Shown here one piece after another: positions 1 to 8,865 of a stretch of 64,000 bases of DNA; position 1 is the stretch's first letter; the number at the start of each line of letters is the position of its first letter. A program made the translations under genes and the position numbers. Source of the DNA: an uncultured Tenacibaculum sp. (GTDB lineage Bacteria; Bacteroidota; Bacteroidia; Flavobacteriales; Flavobacteriaceae); contig NZ_CANMMT010000006.1 of the NCBI RefSeq assembly GCF_947499065.1, forward strand, positions 62,001 to 126,000, read 5' to 3'. A model generated the notes under the pieces. It searched no databases. It saw only the letters and a program-made list of their open reading frames with translations, and was not told where the DNA came from.

Positions 1-110
1 CTCATGTGAAAACAAAGAAGGATTTAACGAACAGTTTTCAAATTGTAAGATAAACTTTTTGTCGGTTAATTCGTTGTGAGAAATCATAATGATATAATTT
101 ATAGTTAAAT

Positions 111-137
111 AAACCTATTGAAATTTTCAATAGGTTT
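111..137. terminator. Hairpin terminator at the left edge
   Basis: An 11-bp inverted repeat (AAACCTATTGA / TCAATAGGTTT) encloses a 5-nt AT loop. It lies just past the stop of the minus-strand gene ending at 152. It could also end a plus-strand gene arriving from outside the window. The T-runs beyond the stem are short on both sides. The first 110 bases hold no gene I can identify. Confidence 0.6.
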
Positions 138-151
138 ATATTGTTTGAATG

Positions 152-679
152 TTATTTTTTATTGAAAATACCTTCAGGTAAAGGTTTGATTTTATCATTA
201 TTGATGTAGTAGTCTAAAGCATCAAGTAGAATACCAATAGGTTCATCATCAGGATTCATATTTTCAAGAGCTTGGTTTCCTTGAGGTGTCAAAGCCGTGG
301 CATTAACAATCCAAGTTCCAGTAGTTGTTCCATTAAGGTTGTCGCATAATCTAGCGTCTACTTTTACAGATAAATGTTCAGAAACTCGAACAAATTCAAT
401 AATTCTATTGGCTTCAAAATGAGAAATCACCCAAGTTTCATTAGGAATAAAATAATCAGTTTTAAAAATAGCATTGTATTCATGATAGTGTGATTGGGAA
501 TAAATTAACTCGCAATGCCATCCGTCCATCCAATCGAATTCTGTAGTTGGACATAATAAAGGGAATAATTTATCAGGTGTAGTTTGAAATTTTTGCGTAT
601 GTCTTAATACCTTACGAGTGTATGGCGTTCCTTTTTTCTGAAGTTCTTTAACCGCTTTGTCTGATAATACAGTGTTCAT
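152..679 (-). CDS. SRPBCC/START-like domain protein
   Basis: This 175-residue soluble protein has no signal peptide. From about residue 25 it reads like an SRPBCC (Bet v1/polyketide cyclase-like) fold: a short helix before 'TTPDKLFPLLCPT', a strand-rich middle with W50 and W54 in the 'DWMDGWH' segment, and a long C-terminal helix ('GILLDALDYYIN'). Such folds bind hydrophobic ligands, but the ligand here is unknown. The gene lies 56 nt downstream of a Crp/Fnr-type regulator on the same strand, so co-transcription is likely and it may be a target of that regulator. The fold call is moderate and no function is claimed. Confidence 0.75.
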   Translation of the reverse strand: MNTVLSDKAVKELQKKGTPYTRKVLRHTQKFQTTPDKLFPLLCPTTEFDWMDGWHCELIYSQSHYHEYNAIFKTDYFIPNETWVISHFEANRIIEFVRVSEHLSVKVDARLCDNLNGTTTGTWIVNATALTPQGNQALENMNPDDEPIGILLDALDYYINNDKIKPLPEGIFNKK

Positions 680-735
680 AATTTTTATTTTAATTAATAC
701 ACTGCAAAGTTGAAGACAAAGATTTTTTTTCTCGT

Positions 736-1251
736 TTACATTTGTTGAGAAAACTGTTTTCTAGCTCTGCTTAATTGAGTAGGGGTAATACCTAGGTAAT
801 TAGCAATATAATAGTGTGGGATTCTATTAAGTAAGCCTGGATAGTCAATTAAAAAACGTTTGTATTTTTCAATAGAAGTCAAATTAAGTAAAGTAACTAC
901 TCTATTTTGTATTTGTTGGTTTAACTTTTGAAATTCTTGCGTTATTATACTCGTAATTTCTTCATCCTTATTTACCCATGACATTACTTCTTCGTAGTTA
1001 GCTATGGATAGCTTAGAATCTTCCATAGCTTGAATATTCATAGTTAAAGTTGTGTTTGGTAAAAAACTTCCAATTACAATATCTCCTTCTTGATAAAAGT
1101 GAGTTGTTATTTCTTCACCTTCATTATCGTAAATAAAGCCACGTAAAATACCTTTTTCAATCTTACCTATTTTGGTGCAAGATTTACCTTGTTTAAGAAA
1201 GTATTCTTCTTTGTTTAATAATTCGATGCTATGTAAAGAATCCTTAAGCAT
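736..1251 (-). CDS. Crp/Fnr family transcriptional regulator
   Basis: This is a 171-residue protein, short for the family (usually 190-230). Residues 15-110 form a cNMP-binding-like beta barrel with the 'GILRGFIYDNEGEEITTHF' and 'YQEGDIVIGSF' stretches typical of flavobacterial Crp homologues. A long dimerisation helix runs over about 110-135. A short helix-turn-helix at about 144-165 contains 'ANYLGITPTQLSRARK'. There is no Cys cluster for an Fnr-type Fe-S centre, so it more likely senses a small molecule or acts without a ligand. It precedes the SRPBCC gene in the same direction. Repeated ATTGAG/CTCAAT half-sites upstream (1278-1304) suggest autoregulation. Family confidence is high and the regulon is unknown. 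Confidence 0.85.
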   Translation of the reverse strand: MLKDSLHSIELLNKEEYFLKQGKSCTKIGKIEKGILRGFIYDNEGEEITTHFYQEGDIVIGSFLPNTTLTMNIQAMEDSKLSIANYEEVMSWVNKDEEITSIITQEFQKLNQQIQNRVVTLLNLTSIEKYKRFLIDYPGLLNRIPHYYIANYLGITPTQLSRARKQFSQQM

Positions 1252-1277
1252 AATTATGATATTTAAAGATGAAATCG

Positions 1278-1304
1278 CTCAATGTAATAATTGAGTACCT
1301 CAAT
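1278..1304. promoter_or_regulatory. Candidate operator: three CTCAAT/ATTGAG half-sites
   Basis: CTCAAT (1278-1283), ATTGAG (1290-1295) and CTCAAT (1299-1304) alternate in orientation with 6-nt and 3-nt spacers. They lie 27-53 nt upstream of the Crp/Fnr regulator start. Inverted hexamers in this position suit a dimeric HTH protein. Binding by the adjacent regulator is inference. Confidence 0.4.
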
Positions 1305-1332
1305 ATAATTATTTATATCAAAAAGATGTTCT

Positions 1333-3183
1333 TTATCTATCCAAAAAGTCTTGATAAGCTTCTTGACTAATTGCTCTTCCTAACGAATCTAATGCTTGAT
1401 AGTTTCCTTCTTGAATAACAGGTTTGTTACTTACGTAATCGTAAATAAAAGTTCCGTTTTTAGAAACGGTTCCGAATCCTTTGTTAAATACATAATGCAC
1501 GTATTGGTTATCAGAAGAATTAAAAATGTGCTTACCGAACTGAAATTGTTTTTGGTTTCCACCTAATAAATCAGTTAAGGTATAAGCAAAATCACTTTGC
1601 CCACTAAAATTATCAACTGTAATTCCTGTTTTAGCCAAAGCGCCTCCAATCCAAACCATTGGAATTTTAAAACGTATAGAAGAATTAAAATACCCTTTGT
1701 GTACAGGTAAAGGGTGTCCGTGGTCAGACATAATAACAACTAGTGTATTATCCCACCAAGGTTGTTTTTTAGCAGCATCAATAAAGTTACCAATAGCTTT
1801 ATCGGTATATGCTTGAGCACTTCTGTATAAATTAGCTTCTGAATCTTTTCCAAACTTATAAGTATCAGGAAATTCATATGGCTCGTGACTTGTTAATGTT
1901 AAAGCAACTTGGAAAAATGGTTGCTTTAATTTAGGGTCTGATAAATCTTTAAGAAAGCGTTCTAAAAATATATGATCATGAGCTCCCCATTTAGAATTCC
2001 AGTTCTCTTTATCAAACTCAGTACCATCAACAATTTTATCAATATCTCCGTTTCTCAAATAGGTAATCATATTACCAAAATTACTATCACCTCCATAATA
2101 AAAACCAGTATTGTAACCTAAGTTCTTCATTTCTTTAGTTAGCATTGGTAACGATTGAGTTTTACGAGGCATTTTCATAATACTCGTAGTTGGTTGTGGA
2201 TAATAACCACTTAAAATAGCAGGTATACCTTTGTCTGTTCTATCTCCATTTCCATAAAAATTAGTAAATAAAACTCCTTCTTTAGCAAATCGATTTAGAT
2301 TAGAGGTAACATCTGGTTCACCACCAAGAGCTCCTACAGCTTTGGCTGATAAACTTTCCCAAATAATTAAAATTACATTCGGTTTTTTTGTTTTTAAGAT
2401 AGAATCTGAACCTGTTAATAATTTATTTTGAGTTTTTTGAATGATGTTTTTAGCAACATCAGTTTTATAATGAACATAAGGGTTTTTATCATCTATTTTA
2501 TGAGTAAGGGTGTTAGCAAAATTCCACATAAAGTTTACAGCAGCATGATTTGCAAACATTTTAGTAGAAAAATAAACATTACTTTGATTAATTGGAATAT
2601 TAGCAAAACCACCTCTAATAGGAATAATTAAAGTTCCTATTAATAAGAGAAACGCAGGAACTTCCAAAAAAGAACCTTTAGTTAAACGGTTCATTACTTT
2701 GTTTAATACTTTATTAAAAACATAAACAATAGCTAAGGAAATAAGAACCCAAATAAGTATACCTCCAACCAGTTGAAAAGTGGAAACAGAGGCCATCATT
2801 ATTTTAGGCGTATTAATGTAATTTAATAAAGTAGAATCTATACGAACTCCCCATGATTTATAAAGAATAATATCAATTAACATAAATAAGTTAATGATAA
2901 AAACTAGGGGAAATGTAAATCCTTTAATAAAATTTTTAATATACTTAATAGGTACCCAAATTGAAAAAATGATAATCAAAAAAGGAATAGCAGCTATGTA
3001 AGCTGCAAAAGAAAAGTCTAATTGAATTCCATACACAAAAGTTTTAAATGCTGTGGAAAAGCCAAGATCAGATGTCTTATCAAAGTAATAGGATAAAAAC
3101 AAAAAACGAGCAAATAAAAAATAAGTTACCCATAAAAGGTAATAAGAGATATTAAATAGGAATCTATTTTTAAGGCTTTTCAT
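1333..3183 (-). CDS. LtaS-like membrane phosphoglycerol transferase family (sulfatase fold)
   Basis: The protein has 616 residues. About five transmembrane helices fill residues 10-190, followed by an extracytoplasmic alkaline-phosphatase-like domain from about residue 268. Visible catalytic features are E276 in 'IIWESLSA', the probable nucleophile T316 in 'GNGDRTDKGI', and the C-terminal metal site 'MSDHGHPLP'. This is the LTA-synthase / phosphoglycerol or phosphoethanolamine transferase architecture. A Gram-negative flavobacterium makes no lipoteichoic acid, so the acceptor is probably a glycan, lipid or lipid A-related molecule. The transferred group cannot be told from sequence. The gene is upstream of the regulator pair and downstream of tsaD, both on the same strand. 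Confidence 0.88.
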   Translation of the reverse strand: MKSLKNRFLFNISYYLLWVTYFLFARFLFLSYYFDKTSDLGFSTAFKTFVYGIQLDFSFAAYIAAIPFLIIIFSIWVPIKYIKNFIKGFTFPLVFIINLFMLIDIILYKSWGVRIDSTLLNYINTPKIMMASVSTFQLVGGILIWVLISLAIVYVFNKVLNKVMNRLTKGSFLEVPAFLLLIGTLIIPIRGGFANIPINQSNVYFSTKMFANHAAVNFMWNFANTLTHKIDDKNPYVHYKTDVAKNIIQKTQNKLLTGSDSILKTKKPNVILIIWESLSAKAVGALGGEPDVTSNLNRFAKEGVLFTNFYGNGDRTDKGIPAILSGYYPQPTTSIMKMPRKTQSLPMLTKEMKNLGYNTGFYYGGDSNFGNMITYLRNGDIDKIVDGTEFDKENWNSKWGAHDHIFLERFLKDLSDPKLKQPFFQVALTLTSHEPYEFPDTYKFGKDSEANLYRSAQAYTDKAIGNFIDAAKKQPWWDNTLVVIMSDHGHPLPVHKGYFNSSIRFKIPMVWIGGALAKTGITVDNFSGQSDFAYTLTDLLGGNQKQFQFGKHIFNSSDNQYVHYVFNKGFGTVSKNGTFIYDYVSNKPVIQEGNYQALDSLGRAISQEAYQDFLDR

Positions 3184-3232
3184 TAAGGGAGATTTTGGGA
3201 TTCTAGTAAGGTTTTTTAGAGTGTTAAGAGTG

Positions 3233-4261
3233 TTATTCTGTAACTTTTAAACGAGCTTGAGCGGTAACAGAAATGTCTGAATAATTACCGTTTAAATATT
3301 TTAAATATCCAGCAATAGCAATCATTGCAGCATTATCGGTAGTGTATTCAAACTTAGGAATGTAAGTGGTCCATTTCCAATGTTTTTCAGCTAATGTTAA
3401 TCGTTTACGAATTTCTGAATTAGCAGATACACCTCCAGCAATAGCAATATGTTTAATATCAGTTTGCTTTACAGTATTTTTTAATTTATCCATTAAAATT
3501 TCAATAATGGTGTGCTGAATAGAGGCACAAATATCATATAAGTTTTCTTTAATGAAATTTGGGTTTTCTTTTTCTTGCTTTCTAATAAAATAAAGAATAC
3601 CAGTTTTTAAACCGCTAAAACTAAATTCTAAATCACCTACTTTAGGTTTGGTAAATTTAAATGCTTTTGGATTTCCTAGCTGTGCGTATTTATCAACTAA
3701 AGGACCTCCAGGATAAGGTAAACCTAATATTTTAGCAGATTTATCAAAAGCTTCACCAACAGCATCATCAATAGTTTCACCCAGAATTTCCATTTCAAAA
3801 TGATTGGTAATTTTTACAAGTTGTGTATGACCACCACTAATGGTTAAACAAACAAAAGGGAATGGAGGTGTTTTACTGTCTTTTTCATCAATAAAATGAG
3901 CTAAAATATGGGCTTGCATATGGTTTACATCAATTAAAGGGATGTTTAAACCTAAAGCTAAAGATTTAGCGAAAGAAGTTCCAACTAATAATGATCCCAT
4001 TAACCCTGGGCCACGTGTAAAAGCAATTGCATTTAAATCATGTTTGGTAATATTGGCTTGTTCTAAAGCTTGTTGTACAACTGGAACAATATTTTGCTGA
4101 TGCGCTCTTGAAGCTAATTCAGGAACAACGCCACCATATTTTGCGTGTACTTCTTGATTTGCAATAACATTGCTTAAAACTTTTCCGTTACAAATTACTG
4201 AAGCACTTGTATCGTCGCAAGAGCTCTCAATACCTAAAATGTAAATGTTTTTTGTATTCAA
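3233..4261 (-). CDS. tsaD: tRNA N6-adenosine threonylcarbamoyltransferase TsaD
   Basis: This 342-residue TsaD/Kae1 protein transfers the threonylcarbamoyl group from threonylcarbamoyl-AMP to A37 of ANN-decoding tRNAs, working in the cytoplasm with TsaB and TsaE. Visible motifs are the N-terminal 'GIESSCDDTS', the metal-binding HxxxH (H114, H118 in 'HMQAH'), 'GGHTQLV' and 'AGGVSAN'. Length and motifs are normal. It diverges from tamB across 176 bp. A minus-strand -7-like box lies at 4281-4288. The next minus-strand gene, the LtaS-like gene, begins 49 nt past its stop. Confidence 0.98.
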   Translation of the reverse strand: MNTKNIYILGIESSCDDTSASVICNGKVLSNVIANQEVHAKYGGVVPELASRAHQQNIVPVVQQALEQANITKHDLNAIAFTRGPGLMGSLLVGTSFAKSLALGLNIPLIDVNHMQAHILAHFIDEKDSKTPPFPFVCLTISGGHTQLVKITNHFEMEILGETIDDAVGEAFDKSAKILGLPYPGGPLVDKYAQLGNPKAFKFTKPKVGDLEFSFSGLKTGILYFIRKQEKENPNFIKENLYDICASIQHTIIEILMDKLKNTVKQTDIKHIAIAGGVSANSEIRKRLTLAEKHWKWTTYIPKFEYTTDNAAMIAIAGYLKYLNGNYSDISVTAQARLKVTE

Positions 4262-4280
4262 TTTAGTTCAAATTAGATTG

Positions 4281-4288
4281 CAAAAATA
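4281..4288 (-). promoter_or_regulatory. -7 box for tsaD
   Basis: Read on the minus strand this is TATTTTTG, matching Bacteroidota TAnnTTTG, 20 nt before the tsaD start. I see no clear -33 TTG at the right spacing. Confidence 0.45.
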
Positions 4289-4361
4289 TCGATATTGCGT
4301 TAGATTTTCGTTAAAATTGATATTTCTTTAAAATAAGGCAACATTTTTGCAGTTAGCTGAT

Positions 4362-4369
4362 TACATTTG
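4362..4369 (+). promoter_or_regulatory. -7 box for tamB
   Basis: TACATTTG matches TAnnTTTG. Transcription would begin near 4375, just at the last in-frame stop (4375-4377) before the tamB frame opens. A well-spaced -33 box is not evident. Confidence 0.5.
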
Positions 4370-4437
4370 TTAGTTAGTTTATAAAGGGTTTAATTATTAG
4401 AAAAGCGGGTAAAATATTAAGGAGAATACTAAAGTAC

Positions 4438-7400
4438 GTGTTACTTTTTTTAATCTTGCTTATAATTTTGTTGTCACTTCCATTTGTACAAAGCAAATTG
4501 GCAAAGCATGCAACAGATTGGCTTAACAAGGAATACAATACAGATATTGTAGTAAAAAGAGTAGATTTATCTTGGTTGGGAAGTGTACAATTAAAGGGGA
4601 TAGAAATTAGAGACCATCATAAAGATACTTTAATTTTTGTTCAGAATTTAAGCACTTCACTTTTAAATGCAAAACGTATTATAGAAAATAATGTAAATCT
4701 TGGAGAAGCTTCTTTAAGTGGTGCTTATTTTAATATGCGAACTTATAAAGGTGAAAAAAATGATAACCTATCTATTTTTATTGACAGTTTTGAAGACGGA
4801 AAACCTAGAGATAGTTTATCAAAACCTTTTGTTTTAAATAGTGATAAAATTGCATTAAGAAATTTAACCTTTAAATTATACGATGATAATAAAAAAGACC
4901 CTTTAGAGTTCGCTGCATACAATGCTGGGGGTGATTTATTAAACTTCTCAATTGTAGGACCTGATGTTTCTCTAAATATTAGAAGATTAAATTTTACTGA
5001 AAATAGAGGAGTTAATATATCTAATTTATCTACCGATTTTGTTTATACCAAAAAGTATATGCAGTTTGATAATACAGTGTTAGAAACTGATAACAAATCG
5101 AAAATAGAAGGAGATATAAAGTTAACATACAATCGTAAAGATTTTGCAAACTTTAATGATAAGGTTAATGTCAAAGCAAAGTTTTCAAAGAGTGCACTAG
5201 CAGTAAAAGATTTAAGTAAGTTATACAAAGAATTAAGTGGTAATGATATTGTTTATTTCACAGGAGATATTGATGGTACGTTAAATAATTTTAGTGCAAA
5301 CAATGTAAGACTTCATTCTAAAAAAGGAATGAGGATTGTTGGTAATATGGGCTTTGTAAACGCTATAAAAACTAGTAGAGGTTTTGTTTTTGATGCCGAT
5401 TTAGATAATGTTACTTCTAATTATTATCAATTAAAAAGTGTGCTTCCAAATTTATTAGGAAGAACTTTACCTACAGAATTTCAAAGACTAGGGAACTTTA
5501 CATTGAAAGGGATTTTAAGTGTAACTCCAGAACAAATGGATGCTACGCTTACAGTTAATTCAGAAATTGGTACAACAATATCAGATCTTTTACTAACCAA
5601 TATTGATAACATTGATGAAGCAACTTATGTAGGAGAAGTTGAATTTCAAGATTTTGATTTAGGAATATTTGCTAATGACCCTGTTTTGGGTAAAATATCG
5701 TTAAAAGCAGATGTAAATGGTAGTGGCTTTAATGTTGATAATATTAATACTACCTTAATAGGTAAGGTAAGTAGTCTAGTTTTCAATGAGTATGAATATA
5801 AAGACTTAATAGTAAATGGTCAGTTTCAGAATAAAAAGTTTGACGGTTTATTAAAAGCAGAAGATGATAATTTTAAATTGAAGTTTGAAGGACTTGCAGA
5901 TTTCTCTTCAGCAATAAATAAATTTGATTTCGTAGCAAATATTGATAAAATAGATTTAAAAAAGACAAATCTATTTACAAGAGATAGTATTGCTACGTTA
6001 ACAGGAAATGTAGGTTTAAATATTTCAGGAAATACTTTTGATGATATTATAGGTAAAGCAACATTTAGGAATTTGATATACACAAATCAAAAGCAGAGCT
6101 ATTCTTTTAAACGTTTTGAAGTAAATTCTTCAGTAAAAGATAGTATCAAAACTATTGAAGTAGATTCTGAAGATATTGTAAAAGGAAAATTGAAAGGAAA
6201 GTTTTCATTCGGAGAATTAATACCAATTACCCAAAACGCACTTGGTAGTGTGTATACTAATTATCGTCCACATGAAGTAACTCCAAATCAATTCTTAGAT
6301 TTTGATTTTACAATCTATAATAAAATTATTGATGTGTTTTTGCCTCAAATTTCAATAGGTACTAATACAAGGTTAAAAGGAAAAATCAATTCTGATAAAA
6401 ATGCATTAAAACTTACATTTAGCTCTCCTGAAATTGAGGCATATAAAAATGTTATTGAAAATATAGTTTTAAGACTTGATAATAAAAATCCATTATATAA
6501 TACACACTTAACAGCAGGTAAAATAAATACCCAGTATTATAATATAGAAAAACTGAATTTACTGAATAGAACACAGAATGACACCTTGTTCTTTAAGTCG
6601 GTTTTTAAAGGAGGAAAAGATTATAAGGAAAGCTTTAATCTAGATTTTTATTACACAATTGATGAGTTACAAAAATCTGTTGTTGGAATACAAAAATCAA
6701 CTTTTAACTATAAAGGGTTCGATTGGGTTGTAAATCCAAAGAATAACCAAGAGAATAAAGTAGCGTTTGATTTAAAAGAAAATAATTTTAATATAAGTCC
6801 ATTTGTTTTTAGTTCAGGAGGGCAAAAAATAGAGTTCAAAGGAATTGTTAGAGATAGTACTTACAAAGATCTACAAGTAAATTTTGAAAAGGTAAAATTA
6901 GCTAGTTTTTTGCCTCCAGTAGATAGTTTAAAATTGAATGGAGATTTAAATGGGATTATAAACTATAAACAAGAGAAAAATTTACTAGTCCCTAAAGGAA
7001 ATTTATTAGTAGAGAATTTTCATATAAATGATTATTCACAAGGAGATTTAGCATTGAATGTTACTGGAGATAATTCGTATAAAAAATACGATGTGAATCT
7101 TTCTTTGATAAGTGAAAAGGCTAAAAATATTTCTGCAGTTGGAGGTGTGGATTTTTCAAAAGAGAAACCTATTATTGATTTAAGCGTGTTTTTAAAAGAG
7201 TATGAAATAGCTGCGTTTAGTCCTTTGGGGGAAAATGTTTTGAATAAACTTAGAGGAAAAGTTACAGGAGATTTTACTGCTAAAGGACCTCTGAGAAACC
7301 CAGATTTTCAAGGGGTTTTGAATTTTGAAGATGCTGGATTAAAATTTCCTTATTTAAATGTAGATTTCGATTTAAAAGGAAATACAAGTGTTGTTTTGGA

Positions 7401-8853
7401 TAAAAATCAGTTTAAGCTAAGTAATATTATACTGGAAGATACGAAACACCAAACACAAGGAACTTTGTCTGGAAGTATAGCACACCAAAATTTTAAAGAC
7501 TGGTTTTTAGACCTTAAAATTGATACTGATAATTTATTAGTGCTAGATACAGAAGAGGAAGAAGAGGTTCAATATTATGGAACAGGTTTTTTAGATGGAG
7601 ATGCTAGTATAAGTGGATTAACGAGTAATCTTTTTATACAAGTAAATGGAAAAACAAATAAAGGAACCAAGTTTGTTATTCCGTTAAGTGATGTAAAAAC
7701 AATAGATAATTACAAATTAATACGATTTAAAACAGGGAAACCTGAAGATGAAGAGGAGAACAAGAAAATTAAAGACATTAAAGGTTTAGAGTTAAAAATT
7801 GATTTAATAGTAACAAAAGATGCAGTAGCTCAGGTTGTAATAGATAAAGTGTCTGGAAGTGAATTAAGAGGAAGTGGAGAAGGGAACTTGGAAATAGAGA
7901 TTAATACATTAGGGAAGTTTAATATGTTTGGAAATTTTACAGTTGATAATGGATTGTATAATTTCAAATATGCTGGAATTTCAAAACCTTTTACTGTTCA
8001 AAAAGGAGGAACTATTTCATGGGAAGGAGATCCGTATAACGCAGAATTAGATTTAACAGCCATTTATAGAACCAAAGCAAACCCAGCTCAATTACTTGAT
8101 AATATTAATTCAAACCGAAAAATTCCTATAGATTTATATACAAAGATTACAGGAGGTTTATTTAACTCTAAACAAGAGTTTGATATTAAAATACCAAATG
8201 CAAATTCAACAGTGGCCTCTGAGTTAGAATTTGTTTTAAATGGAAATGATTTGAATACTAAAATGCAGCATTTTTCATTTTTATTAGCTTTTGGAACGTT
8301 TTATAATCAAGATGCTATAGGTACCAGTGCAGCTTCAGGTTTAACAGGAACTGCATCAGAAATTGCTACTAATATTTTAACAAATATGTTAAATAGTAAA
8401 GGAAGTAAATTTCAATTAGGTTTAGGGTATACGCAAGGAGATAGGGGGAATGTAGACAATTTAAGGTCAGATGATCAGGTAGATGTTTCTATTTCAACTC
8501 AATTAAGTGATAGAGTACTTGTTAATGGTAAGGTTGGAGTTCCAGTAGGAGCAAATACACAAACAAGTGTTGTGGGAGAAGTAAAAGTTGAGGTACTCTT
8601 GAATGAAGAAGGAAATTTGAGAGGTAATGTTTTTAATAGACAAAATGAAGTGCAATATTCAACAGAAGAAGAAGGATATACTCAGGGAGTTGGTATTTCA
8701 TATCAGGTAAACTTTAATAATTTATCAGAACTTGGAGAAAAATTAGGACTTAAAAAGAAGAAAAAGAAAAAAGAAGTTAAAAAAGATACTATAATTGCAC
8801 CAAAGAAGAATAAATTAATTAGATTTAAGTCTAAAAAGAAAAAAGAAGAATAA
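4438..8853 (+). CDS. tamB: Translocation and assembly module protein TamB
   Basis: This is at least a 1471-residue AsmA/TamB-type protein. It has one N-terminal membrane anchor ('LLFLILLIILLSLPFV'), a long stretch of repeated beta-strand segments forming a periplasm-spanning groove, and the TamB (DUF490) domain in the last 450 residues. It is expected to take part in outer-membrane protein insertion or phospholipid transport between membranes. The C-terminus is an unusual Lys-rich tail with a run of seven lysines. The start is uncertain: 4438 is GTG, and the open frame extends upstream to 4378 and encodes a basic stretch (RKAGKILRRILKY) like the positive N-terminus of relatives, but contains no ATG, GTG or TTG. 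Two DUF368 genes follow 12 nt downstream. Confidence 0.93.
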   Translation: MLLFLILLIILLSLPFVQSKLAKHATDWLNKEYNTDIVVKRVDLSWLGSVQLKGIEIRDHHKDTLIFVQNLSTSLLNAKRIIENNVNLGEASLSGAYFNMRTYKGEKNDNLSIFIDSFEDGKPRDSLSKPFVLNSDKIALRNLTFKLYDDNKKDPLEFAAYNAGGDLLNFSIVGPDVSLNIRRLNFTENRGVNISNLSTDFVYTKKYMQFDNTVLETDNKSKIEGDIKLTYNRKDFANFNDKVNVKAKFSKSALAVKDLSKLYKELSGNDIVYFTGDIDGTLNNFSANNVRLHSKKGMRIVGNMGFVNAIKTSRGFVFDADLDNVTSNYYQLKSVLPNLLGRTLPTEFQRLGNFTLKGILSVTPEQMDATLTVNSEIGTTISDLLLTNIDNIDEATYVGEVEFQDFDLGIFANDPVLGKISLKADVNGSGFNVDNINTTLIGKVSSLVFNEYEYKDLIVNGQFQNKKFDGLLKAEDDNFKLKFEGLADFSSAINKFDFVANIDKIDLKKTNLFTRDSIATLTGNVGLNISGNTFDDIIGKATFRNLIYTNQKQSYSFKRFEVNSSVKDSIKTIEVDSEDIVKGKLKGKFSFGELIPITQNALGSVYTNYRPHEVTPNQFLDFDFTIYNKIIDVFLPQISIGTNTRLKGKINSDKNALKLTFSSPEIEAYKNVIENIVLRLDNKNPLYNTHLTAGKINTQYYNIEKLNLLNRTQNDTLFFKSVFKGGKDYKESFNLDFYYTIDELQKSVVGIQKSTFNYKGFDWVVNPKNNQENKVAFDLKENNFNISPFVFSSGGQKIEFKGIVRDSTYKDLQVNFEKVKLASFLPPVDSLKLNGDLNGIINYKQEKNLLVPKGNLLVENFHINDYSQGDLALNVTGDNSYKKYDVNLSLISEKAKNISAVGGVDFSKEKPIIDLSVFLKEYEIAAFSPLGENVLNKLRGKVTGDFTAKGPLRNPDFQGVLNFEDAGLKFPYLNVDFDLKGNTSVVLDKNQFKLSNIILEDTKHQTQGTLSGSIAHQNFKDWFLDLKIDTDNLLVLDTEEEEEVQYYGTGFLDGDASISGLTSNLFIQVNGKTNKGTKFVIPLSDVKTIDNYKLIRFKTGKPEDEEENKKIKDIKGLELKIDLIVTKDAVAQVVIDKVSGSELRGSGEGNLEIEINTLGKFNMFGNFTVDNGLYNFKYAGISKPFTVQKGGTISWEGDPYNAELDLTAIYRTKANPAQLLDNINSNRKIPIDLYTKITGGLFNSKQEFDIKIPNANSTVASELEFVLNGNDLNTKMQHFSFLLAFGTFYNQDAIGTSAASGLTGTASEIATNILTNMLNSKGSKFQLGLGYTQGDRGNVDNLRSDDQVDVSISTQLSDRVLVNGKVGVPVGANTQTSVVGEVKVEVLLNEEGNLRGNVFNRQNEVQYSTEEEGYTQGVGISYQVNFNNLSELGEKLGLKKKKKKKEVKKDTIIAPKKNKLIRFKSKKKKEE

Positions 8854-8865
8854 CCAAACTAACAA

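Noticed and set aside
2..79. Short open frame at the left edge, possibly the end of a plus-strand gene
   Set aside because: Two frames are open (2-79 and 3-53) and neither shows a recognisable protein end, so I could not choose.
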